A DNA stretch of 64,000 bases from Theocolax elegans (Eukaryota; Arthropoda; Insecta; Hymenoptera; Cerocephalidae). Of the stretch, positions 51,001-63,000 are shown piece after piece. A model generated the notes under the pieces. That model had not been told where the DNA came from, made no database searches, and was given only the letters and a program-made list of their open reading frames with translations. Location: NCBI GenBank assembly GCA_026168455.1, contig CM047427.1:61271249-61335248 (forward strand), in the 5' to 3' direction. Numbering within the stretch: position 1 is the first letter of the stretch; every line of letters begins with the position of its first letter. The translations under genes were made by a program, and so were the position numbers.

Positions 51001-54000
51001 ACGTTATCGAACTTTTGGACGGGTTTGTTAATTACATTATAAACTTTAAAATCTCATAACTTGACAAAAAAGGTCGTAAAAAATTAAAAAAAAGCAAATG
51101 AAAGCTCTTTATAAATACTTAAGTATATATGTATTTTTCAGATTTTTTAAAATCTTTTTTAGAAACTGACAAAGCTAATCTGATACTTGTAAATTTGGTA
51201 AATATTAATTCGTTTCAAATCAATTTTTTAGCGTATTAAAAACAAATTTAAAAATTTTAAACATTGCTTTGGAAAGGTCTTTAAAAGTACCTTAAGATAC
51301 ATATTTTAAACATTTTTTTACAACTCTTCGTTGCCAAGTTATGAATATTTATTTCTAACATCTTTTTTTATAGTGTTATACAATTTTTGGACGGTACTGT
51401 ATACACACACACGCACACGCACACGCACACACACACACGCACATTTTTTATTTTAGATGGTCACACACAAGTTAATCAAGTTTTTTAAGTAGTTCTTTGT
51501 TAAGAAAGCACTTGTGGAAATACACTCTCCAGTGGTGCTTGTACTAATTGGCAGAGAGAGGGCATAACGATTTATTTATACGGTTTTAAACATTTGTACG
51601 GTTATTATTTCCGATTCGAACATAAAAGAGAAATATTATTACCCTTAAATCAAGTTGTTTGACCGGTGAGTCTTTCCTAAAAGGTTGTGGGGGCGAGCTG
51701 GTGGAACAATAGAGCCTAAACATGGCGGATTCAGATGGATGATCCGCAGCATTCAGATCTTTCAACGAGTAAATTTTTTCAACGCTATCCTCGGCCACGT
51801 TGACGATCAACAAGGCTTGCCTAGTAAGAACTAACGTGACGGCTCTGTTGCTTCCTTGATGTATCACCTGATCAGCGTTCGATACGTGGAGAATGCTATC
51901 GTTACTTTTTGCGAGCAGAGGCATCAATCGCCAAGTGTACCTAAGAGACATTGCATCTGTTCCATTTGAATATTGCACTACTGGTCTTTGTCGAGGCTAA
52001 AATCAACAAGACAAAATTTGTTTGATTAGTTAATTATTGTATACCAAAAAGAAAAAATAAATAAATAGAAAAATACCGATGGTAAAGAGTTCCATCCAGT
52101 TCCTTGAAGCAAACCTTGACCCGTTAACGCTACCAATTCGGCAGCACCACTCAGAGGTTTGGTAACAACGCCAACTAATCCAAGACCGACTCCTGTAACT
52201 AAACCCCTCGTCGATGTCTCGCCCGACCAGACTTGCTGCAATGGATGATGAGCAAGCCCAGCCACCGCAGCTATAATCACCAGTGGTTATACAAATATAG
52301 ATTTTTAATATTTTATATTGCGACAAATAATCAAATTTGTTTTTATTTACCGAGTAGGCTCATGCCTAAACCAGTCAATCCTTGGTATAAACCTTGCGCT
52401 ACACCTTGAGGTCTCAGTCTTCGGAATTCTTCTTGACGTTGCAAATGTTCCTCGTCCAACGTCAGTCTGTCTAAATTTCTGGCTACGCTCGAAGCTAACT
52501 TTGTAACTGAATTTACAGTACCTGTAGATATTATTTTCTTTATTTATAAACAAATATTTTCAAACATTTATTTTTACGTATGTTATAGTTTTAGTTTCGT
52601 ACGAAGTTTTTTTTTCCATCATAAACATTACCGTACGATTGTATAAGATATTTATCCAAATTGTTAGCTTATTATTAACAAGTCGTACATTTTTATGATT
52701 CATGTAGCTTTATTTGTCATAACAATTTTACAGTATAAATTACAAAAAAAATTGGATTAATTAATGGAACTACTTGAAATAAACTGTCTAGCCCTAAATT
52801 TTAGAAAGATATTTCATTATAACCTTTTCTGCAAAAAGCAATTGTGAATACGAGTAAAATCTTAATAATGATGTTCCTATTAGAAGATTATAATGTAAGA
52901 TTTAAAGTTTAGTTTAACTTAAACTATCTTTTATTTACGACCTTATTACATAGGCTTAATAACACTTTCGGTATTTATAGTATGGTATGCAAATAAGAGT
53001 CAGTTTATAATTATATGGTTTACTTCTCATTAATGATGAGTCATGTCAAATACTAGTTTTTAAAATAACCAAAATTAATAATAAACTGTAAATAAACGAA
53101 GATAAATAAAATATTTAGTTTGGTTTGAGACGCAAACAATAATTATTACATAATATTATTATTACATGAATGATATTAGAAGATATTAGTTGTTACTTGC
53201 AGTTATTTGGAAAATTTTAAGTAGAAACAAACAATTTTTAAAAATAGTTATTAGTAATTATTTCAAATTTTTAGTAGCTTAATGAATTATATGAATTATT
53301 TGCGGCAAAAACAAGAATGCAAAAAATAGCAAATAATTGCAAATACGTCCTAATATATATTAATAATTACTCATAGTTTTCATAAAAGTTGTCAAAATTT
53401 GCTAACTATTTGTAACTGTATATAAGTGCTAATAACTGTTGATAATCATTATTAGCATCTAAAACCAAAGTAAATATTTTTCACCACACGTAGACCGAAA
53501 GTACCACATTCCCTCCCGGCACCGAAAAAGGAATGTGTTATTTTCGGCCTACTGGTGGTGAAAAATAGTATACATCCCACGGGAGGTAAAATGGTCACCC
53601 CATAGCACATATTTGCCACCCTCGCCTTCGGCTCAGGTGCCAATTTACATGTGCTATGGACTGACCAATACTTTACCTCCCTAGGTGTGTAATATACTAT
53701 TACTTGTTTCTGAGTATAACCTGAACGAAACTAGGACCTTCTAGTTTCTTTATAGTGTATAAAGAAAAATAGTATACATACCACGGAAAGTAAAATGGCA
53801 ACCCCATGACACACGTTTGCCGCCCTCGTGTTTGGCTCGGGTGGCAATATCCGTGTGCTATCGAGTCACCAATACTTTACCTCCCTAGGTGTGTAATATA
53901 CTATTTCGTGCCAGGGAGATCGGGAAGTCTAAGTATCAGTGCACTTTCCGGGTCCCTGGTACGAAAAAGTATATTACTTACATATTCAACTAAAAGGAAA

Positions 54001-57000
54001 AAAAATTAATAATAATACTAATGTCTTGATTTAAGTACAAAATAATTGATCGAATTTAAAGAATAAATATAATACTTTATAAAAATAAGAATATTTGTAT
54101 AAATTTGCATCTACTGCCCATTGAACTGCAAACCTCTACAAACATGTTTCAAAAATTACAAGAATGTCATCCTATAAGTTTGATAAAAATTGGTAATCCT
54201 GAGTTATGATACACTCATGGTAAGTTGAAGAAATTCAAGAAAAATTTAGTTATGCGACAGCGATACAGAGAACTCATTTTTTTTATTGTATCAAATCTTC
54301 GGAATACTAAGCGTCTAGATTTGAATGATGAAAATGTTGATTCAACTCACAAGGAGAGTCCACGCCCTTTGGGAAACGTATCCTTACCAAACTCTAGGAT
54401 CTGATTACTACGATAAAAATATGAAGAAACCCGGAGTTTTATATTCCAATACCCTTTTTATGACAGATATAAGCAAATAACGAAAAATCTCGCTGAAAAA
54501 ACCATATATATGGGCTATTTCACGTCAAGTGGTACGATGAAAATTTTAAATCACTCCAGTGAACAGACTGGAAATATCTTCCAGAAGATAGAAAAAAAAT
54601 TTTAGGTGTTAAAAATAATTTGCCTAAGAGTTATTCCACCATGAAAAATGGAAATTTTTCAATTTTTTAGAGAAATTACTATTTTCAAAGCCATTTATCT
54701 CAAAATCTATTGATTTTTTTGAAAATACATTTTAAACAACTTTTGTTCAAAATAATCTTTAGAACTTATCTACTTGGGTTACAATTCTTAATTTTAAAAT
54801 CTCGAAGAGATAGGGCACTCGAAAATATTTAATATCAAAAAAAGGCGACCACGCCACAATCGATTTTGATCTAACACCGCTCAAAAGATCACATTTTTGG
54901 AGAGCTTTCGAATGGCGGTGGTTAGATTATTGGCCAAGACCGCTGGTGCAAGTTATGCCCTAAAATACATGAAAATTAGTGATTTTATGAGGTTTATGGC
55001 GTATAACTTACACCAGCAGTCTTGGCCAATAATCTAACCACAGCCATTCGAAAGCTCTCCAAAAATGTGATCTTTTAAGCGGTGTTAGATCAAAATCGAT
55101 TGTGGCGTGGTCGCTTTTTTTTGATATTAAATATTTTCGAGTGCCCTATCTCTTCGAGATTTTAAAATTAAGAATTGTAACCCAAGTAGATAAGTTCTAA
55201 AGATTATTTTGAACAAAAGTTGTTTTTAAAATGTATTTTCAAAAAAATCAATAGATTTTGAGATAAATGGCTTTTGAAAATAGTAATTTCTCTAAAAAAT
55301 AACTCTTAGGCAAATTATTTTTATCACCTAAAATTTTTTTTCTATCTTCTGGAAGATATTTCCAGTCTGTTCACAAAATTTGGAGTGATTTCAAATTTTC
55401 ATCGTACCACTTGACGTGAAATAGCCCATATATATGGGGTATTCCACGTGAAGTGGTCCGATCAAAATTTTAAAATGCACCAAATTTTGGATACACTTTG
55501 CAAATGTATTTCAGAATACAGAAAAAAATTTTTAGGTACTGGAATCTATTTGATCAAAAGTTATTCTAACCTCAAAAAGTAATTTTTCCATATTTTTTTC
55601 AACACCAGCTGGGTTTACCGCTATATAACTCAAAATCTATCAACTTTTACTATAGAACATTATATGTAACATTCGTTGCTAATTATATCTAGAATTTATT
55701 CTTCTGGGTTAGAATTTCCAATCTCAAGGTCAATGTTACATAAACTACATGTCAATATTCAACTTAAAAAAAGTGCAAGTGCGCCACCTTTGATTTTTTC
55801 ATCCAAAAGTCTAAAAGAAAGCTTGGAGCAATACCTTTCAAATGGTCTGTAGCATTTTTATGGCCTCCAATTCTGTAAAAAGTTATGACAATTTAAAGAA
55901 AGAGAAAAAATTCACAAAAATTAACATGGTAATTCCCATTTAAATTTTTAAAAAAATTTCGTGTTTCTTTAAATTGTCATAACTTTTTACAGAATTGGAG
56001 GCCATAAAAATGCTACAGACCATTTGAAAGGTATTGCTCCAAGCTTTCTTTTAGACTTTTGGATGAAAAAATCAAAGGTGGCGCACTTACACTTTTTTCA
56101 AGTTGAATATTGACATGTTGTTTATGTAACATTGACCTTGAAATTAGAAATTCTAACCCAGAAGAATAAATTCTAGATATAATTAGCAACGAATGTTACA
56201 TATAATGTTCTATAGTAAAAGTTGATAGATTATGAGTTATATAGCGGTAAACCCAGCTGGTGTTGAAAAAAATATGGAAAAATTCACTTTTTGAGGTTAG
56301 AATAACTTTTGAGCAAATAGATTCCAGTACCTAAAAATTTTTTTCTGTATTCTGAAAAACATTTGCAAAGTGTACCCAAAATTTGGTGCATTTTAAAATT
56401 TTGATCGGACCACTTCACGTGGAATACCCCATATATATATATGTTTTGAAAAAAAGAAGCTCAAATATTTTCATTTGGACAAAAGTTACGGAAAAAATAA
56501 AAATTAGACGAAATTTTATCGAAAATTTAGCATCACAATTTGATGATTTCTTTAGACCAAGTTTCGTTTAATTTTTATTTCTTCCATAAATTTTGACCAA
56601 ATTAAGATATTTGAACTTCTTTTTCTTAAAATATATCTACTCAATCTCAGTTTTCTTTTACAATTTAGTTTGAATGTTTATTTTTATTTGTTTCCGAGTC
56701 ATAAGCAATAAAAGTCAATGGTTTTTTCAGCAAGATTTTTCGTTATTTGCTTATATTTGACATAGAAAAGGGCATTGGAATCTAAAACTCTGGGTTTCTT
56801 CATATTTTAGTAGTAGAAATCATATTCTAGAGTTTAGTAAGGATCCGTTTACCAAAGGGTGTGGACTCTCTTTGTCAGTACGATAAAAGAATAAACAAGA
56901 AATATTAAAGGGGTGTCTTACCCGGTGGATTACCAACCGAGCCAAAAAAGATAATTATTACATTTATTTAAAAAATACGCACTTTTATACAAAACCCGAA

Positions 57001-60000
57001 TACATAAGCACTAGATCATTAAATGGTAAGTCATTCTACAAAGTTCCAGTTCAATACAACAAAGACATCCTAAAAAATTTCTGCACCGAAAAATCACGGA
57101 ATATCATACATTTCGGTGCAGAAATTTTTTAGGGTATCTTGGTCGTATTGACTTGAAACTTTGTAGAATGACTTATTATATAATTATCTAGTGCTTCTGT
57201 ATTCGGATATTGCATAAAATTGCGCACTTTTTAAATAAATAGAATAATTATCTTTTTTTGTTCAGTCGGTAACCTATCAGGTATGCCACCTCCTTAAGGG
57301 GATATGATACCCAAATTACTGAGTTTTACTCAGAAATGCCAAAATTTTAAAACCTAATTATAAGCAAAATCTGAAAAAGAATCACAGATACTGTTCAAAA
57401 TAAATAGAATAACGCGATAGAGATTTTTACGAAATAATTATATATACGTAAATAACCATTTCTGGTCGGTAACATATTTAACGGTTCCCTAAAAACTTGT
57501 TAAATTATCAATAAAACAATTTGAAACAATTCACATAATATCTTCAAAAGATATACAATATTGTTATAGAACATTTTTTTTAATATAAATTTTAAGATAA
57601 ATTGAGTTCCTTGTTTAATGAAAAATAAATCATTTTTCTATTTTTTTCGGGGAGGGGGGGGGGTGGCATCCCGTTAAAAAAATTATATCTTTCATTTTAA
57701 TATATGCATTACGTTTTTAATAAAATTATTATTTTATATTGAAGGGTTATAAATATTTAGCTTTATAAGACGATAGAGCAAGCGGCCTTTTGTATAACGG
57801 GGTGCCAAAGCCAAGTTTTATAAAACTTGACTTTGGTACCCCCTTTTGTGTTTTCGAGATTTTTAAAAGGATGTCATTTTCAAGTAGTCGTTCAAATTTC
57901 CCGCACTTACAATATTGACAAAGACACGGTCTTTATAAAAATATTAATATTTTTATGAAAATTTAAGGAAATATACAAGGACATTGTCCTTTTTAATGAT
58001 GTAAATTACAAATATGTAAATTTTTAGTGATTGGTAGAGTTGTTAGTGAGATTAATTGTGTTAAAAAATTTTAGATATATCTCTCCAGAACATTTTACAT
58101 TTTTGAAACAATTGTTCTTACGAACAACTCCATTAATCGTCTTGAAACTTTATACGGTTGTAGATTATTTTATTATACAGAACAATGTTTTTGTGATTTT
58201 TTTTAAATTCCAATATAAATTATCTTTGAAAAAACAGTACTTCTCAATCGGTAAATAATTCAACCGATAAAACACCGAATTTAAATCCCCTTAAGCTGAA
58301 AAGTTGCTCTTTTGAATGATTAAATTTATTTAAAGAAAAACGTCCCATACAAAATACACTAGGTTGTAATTTTTAACTAACTTTTTCGAACAAATTTTTC
58401 GATTCATATTGTGAGATTTAAGAACCAAAGCGTTGGAGAAAATTTATGGATCTAATTTATGTCATATCGCACATTTGTTTATGTGCTATTAATAAAGTAC
58501 TAATATACATTTCACTCCGTATAATTATTTAAAAAAGCTAACGCTAAGTAATTTATTTAAAAAAAATGAACACGTAAAAATTTCTTTATTCAATCGATTA
58601 GATTAAAAGGATTATTGGCACATACCCGCTGTAATATGTTTGACTAGGCTTGCAGAACCATGCGTTATACCAACAATGAATTCCCAAGGTCCTTGCAAAA
58701 GTCCTTGAAAAGGCATTGATATAAAATCTTTCAACCCGGAGCCTAACGCCTGCGCCAAACCTCCAGGTGAACCCAAAATTTCTAAGGAACCAACGACCCA
58801 ACCTGTTTATGCAAAATAAATAATATTGCATTACATCAATAATCTTTATATGTTATATATATATATATATATATTTAATTAAAAATAAACAAATAATTAA
58901 TTTTTCCACCAACCAACTCCAAATATTGCACCGGACAAATAATGCATAGCAAGTGCATTTCCGAGCCGATAAGTAGTAGTCATCAGACTTTTTCTATCGA
59001 ATGCTTCAAAGTACAGAGGCGAATGATCAAATGCTACATAAAGATGGACTGAAGTATGTACACTAAGTAAAATCGACACTGGTTGGATTACAAAACTGTT
59101 GAGCCTCAATGGATAACTTAATATTTTAGCATCGACGAGGATATAATCTGGTATGCAAACAATATTTTCTACTACAGATTTACACGTCGAATTTTCGGAT
59201 TTTAATGACGAGACTAAAAAACATGGAGGTAGTATCGATGAGACATAATCCATTAAAAGAGTAACAAAAGTTCCTTCAACATATGCACTTATAGGGGCTA
59301 CTTTGATTACTACTTCTTTGCACACTGTAATTCGTAATACATTTTTTTCAATAAATAGAGTAAGATATAAATAAATAAACGATTTCATAATAACATAAAT
59401 ATTTACTTTTAATGGTTTCTTTACTTTCCCACGAAAGATCAATTGTAACTAATGAATTCTCAATAATATTCTTAATATTCTTTTTGATGCTTTTGCTCAA
59501 ATAGATAGCTGGATCTTTCTTGACAAAAGGTTCCTGACTGACCAAAACTACAGGAAAATCAAATCCACCGTGTTCAAACATTTGATTGTCGAGTTGTAAA
59601 TCTGCAATGTATATGCTAAGATTCGAATTATTCTCTTTGTAATCCATCATAAGTATGGTATCAATCATGCATAAACTCGCAACTTCAATTCTTTGAGCAT
59701 TATCATTCACATCTTTCATGACAACTATAGAAATTCCTTGAAGATGAATTGTAGCAGAGCCACTTGAAATTTTCTTCTCTTTATACTCTTCAATAGTCAT
59801 CAAATCAGTGAATGTTGTATGAGACCGACTATTTGATGTGTCTGTGTCTAAAATATCATCTTGAGCTGAGAAAAACGTGGCTGTCGATGTGGAACTACTT
59901 GCACTCTAAAAATGTCAAAAGATTTATTTTTTATCGATTGTTATTGTTATCTAGAAAAGTACCTGCAAAGTAAGCAGCGTTCTTTCGTCATCAGGATAAA

Positions 60001-63000
60001 CTGATACATTATCAGACTCATTGGAATCATGTTGCATTACATCAATAATCTTTATATGTTATATATATATATATATATTTAATTAAAAATAAACAAATAA
60101 TTAATTTTTCCACCAACCAACTCCAAATATTGCACCGGACAAATAATGCATAGCAAGTGCATTTCCGAGCCGATAAGTAGTAGTCATCAGACTTTTTCTA
60201 TCGAATGCTTCAAAGTACAGAGGCGAATGATCAAATGCTACATAAAGATGGACTGAAGTATGTACACTAAGTAAAATCGACACTGGTTGGATTACAAAAC
60301 TGTTGAGCCTCAATGGATAACTTAATATTTTAGCATCGACGAGGATATAATCTGGTATGCAAACAATATTTTCTACTACAGATTTACACGTCGAATTTTC
60401 GGATTTTAATGACGAGACTAAAAAACATGGAGGTAGTATCGATGAGACATAATCCATTAAAAGAGTAACAAAAGTTCCTTCAACATATGCACTTATAGGG
60501 GCTACTTTGATTACTACTTCTTTGCACACTGTAATTCGTAATACATTTTTTTCAATAAATAGAGTAAGATATAAATAAATAAACGATTTCATAATAACAT
60601 AAATATTTACTTTTAATGGTTTCTTTACTTTCCCACGAAAGATCAATTGTAACTAATGAATTCTCAATAATATTCTTAATATTCTTTTTGATGCTTTTGC
60701 TCAAATAGATAGCTGGATCTTTCTTGACAAAAGGTTCCTGACTGACCAAAACTACAGGAAAATCAAATCCACCGTGTTCAAACATTTGATTGTCGAGTTG
60801 TAAATCTGCAATGTATATGCTAAGATTCGAATTATTCTCTTTGTAATCCATCATAAGTATGGTATCAATCATGCATAAACTCGCAACTTCAATTCTTTGA
60901 GCATTATCATTCACATCTTTCATGACAACTATAGAAATTCCTTGAAGATGAATTGTAGCAGAGCCACTTGAAATTTTCTTCTCTTTATACTCTTCAATAG
61001 TCATCAAATCAGTGAATGTTGTATGAGACCGACTATTTGATGTGTCTGTGTCTAAAATATCATCTTGAGCTGAGAAAAACGTGGCTGTCGATGTGGAACT
61101 ACTTGCACTCTAAAAATGTCAAAAGATTTATTTTTTATCGATTGTTATTGTTATCTAGAAAAGTACCTGCAAAGTAAGCAGCGTTCTTTCGTCATCAGGA
61201 TAAACTGATACATTATCAGACTCATTGGAATCATGTTGCACATATTTCTTTTCAATTTTAGATCTGATATCTTGTGCCGATATTTCTACCTGTTAATAAA
61301 AAAAATAATTTTAAATTATTTATTTTATAAAAACGAAAGCTCGTTATACGTGATAAAAAAAAGTACCTGCGAAATAGGAGTGAAACACAACAAAGTTGTA
61401 TAACAAGATTTATGCATTGTCAATTTCACATCTCCATAATAAGGCAATCGAATAAATTGTTCTGATGGAAAAATTGATAGGTCTACTTCTCTAGACCAGT
61501 ATAAAACGTTTGTATCTGAAATAAAATTAGTTAAATAATTCATCACAAGTTATACAATGACTTGATTAAGTTACCTATTTTATCACAAGATTCTTCTACC
61601 GGTACAGTAGACACCAACAAGAATACAGCTCCATTATTACTATTATTATTATTTGGTAAATCTGGAAGTTTAGTTCCAATAGTTGGCATTGAATAATGGC
61701 ACGAACTTTTACTTTCAATTTGACATTTCCAAGTAAAATGTTGTGTTTCCGAAATTGCTTTACCTAAAGATATTAAATACAAATTACTGACAGATCTAAG
61801 AAAAAGACTAATTAAAAAAATTTAATTTTATTCGCTGAAAATAAATTGGAATGGTCAAGATTTGTATAATATTACAATTTGAAGACATCGATTATTTAAA
61901 CGTTTTTTTCTCTATTTCTTTCTTTCTTAATAACTTATAGAGTTATTAAAAAACTAGTGTGAAATTAAATAAATAACGTTCATTGAACTATAATATAATC
62001 TTACATTCTAATTTTAAAAAATACTTTATTCTGTATAATAAAATCTAAGATATAAATTTAAAAAATACCAGGTTCATCACTCGCTTGTCCAACGACGATT
62101 TTAAATGCACAGTAGTTTTCAATAAGTAACTGAGGGTGTTTATCTAAATAAACCATAATGTAAGTTGTGCATTTGTCTTCTTGTGTTGTTATTACAAGTG
62201 GTATAGAGGTGTTGCCATTCTTTAAAAATTAATAAAAAAATTTATAATAATATAAATACATTACCACATAATAAATAATATTCAATGATTTTTAAATGTA
62301 CATACTGGTAAAGCAATACATCTTCGACTAATATTCTGATCAACTCGAACAGGACAGGACCACAATTTATTATTAAGACTGAACGAAATATACAAAACAA
62401 ACGTTTCTTGGATTTTTCCAAATAAGCTAAACCACTGTACAATTGGAAGTGCATACCTAGGAATATGATATTCAATGAAATTCTAATATAAATGAACAAA
62501 ATGTAGTTTGAATATAATAGTTCAATATTACTTTTGATCCACAGAAGGTGAAACCTTAATACTTTGCAGGGAGAGATCATTTGGTAAGTTTAAATCAGTC
62601 GAAGAATTTGGCACAGCCAAAGTTGCAACTTGTAATTCATAATCAGTCATATTTCCTATAACATAGTTGCTCCTTATTCGTATAATATGCATATCTTTGT
62701 GCATACTTGAATTTATACTCATCATACAAATCTAAATTGCAATGTGAAAGTTGAAAGGTTACTTATAATATCTAAGAGAATAAGAATTAGTGTTAGATAG
62801 AAATAAGATAATTAAGTACTTACACTAGAATAACAATCGACGCAAGCTTTTACGTTCCCTTCTAATGGAATCAATCCTTGGATTCGGGGCATATAAAAAC
62901 TTTGACTCCAGTCTTGTTTGACTAATTGGAATGCAGAAGATACATAAAATGTGTCGGCGATCCCAACACCCACGTGAAAAGTACCCTAAAAAATAGTAAT

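Larger units (their letters stand above)
40203..51407 (-). mobile_element. Tc1/mariner-like element split by a later insertion
   Basis: The left terminus (ACAGTACCGTCCAAAAATT, 40203-40487) is the inverted complement, over ~285 bp, of the right terminus (~51125-51407, ending TTTTTGGACGGTACTGT). TA flanks both ends. The inverted repeat continues at 49083-49290 against 50995-51117, so the left arm appears cut in two by an 8.6 kb insertion (40488-49083). Without it the element would be ~2.6 kb with unusually long terminal repeats around a transposase. An inner GGTCCAAAAGTTCGATAACG / CGTTATCGAACTTTTGGACG pair could also mark a second, inner element. Confidence 0.6.
39297..51642 (-). other. 12.3 kb VPS13B intron built of nested transposons
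   Basis: This interval separates the penultimate and last VPS13B exons. Most of it is accounted for by the element at 39721-40119, the split Tc1-like element at 40203-51407 and everything nested inside that. Other introns of the gene are mostly under 500 bp, apart from 52522-58625, which also carries repeats. Confidence 0.7.
54350..56877. mobile_element. Outer inverted-repeat element hosting two foldbacks
   Basis: The left arm (54350-54503: CAAGGAGAGTCCACGCCCTT ... AATAACGAAAAATCTCGCTG) is inversely matched at 56722-56877 (CAGCAAGATTTTTCGTTATT ... AAAGGGTGTGGACTCTCTTTG). Two large palindromes fill the interior next to the left arm, and a ~280 bp AT-rich spacer lies next to the right. No coding capacity is recognisable. 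Confidence 0.7.
52522..58625 (-). other. 6.1 kb VPS13B intron with foldback elements
   Basis: Intron between exons 58626-58802 and 52351-52521. It contains the inverted-repeat element at 53110-53478, the hairpin array at 53477-53963, the large foldbacks at 54350-56877, and TTAA-type elements at 56905-57677. The remaining parts (52522-53109, 53964-54349, 57844-58625) are AT-rich with nothing recognisable. Confidence 0.7.

Noticed and set aside
56383..56571. 62-codon plus-strand open frame
   Set aside because: It begins inside the right arm of foldback B and ends in AT-rich spacer, so it has no independent support.
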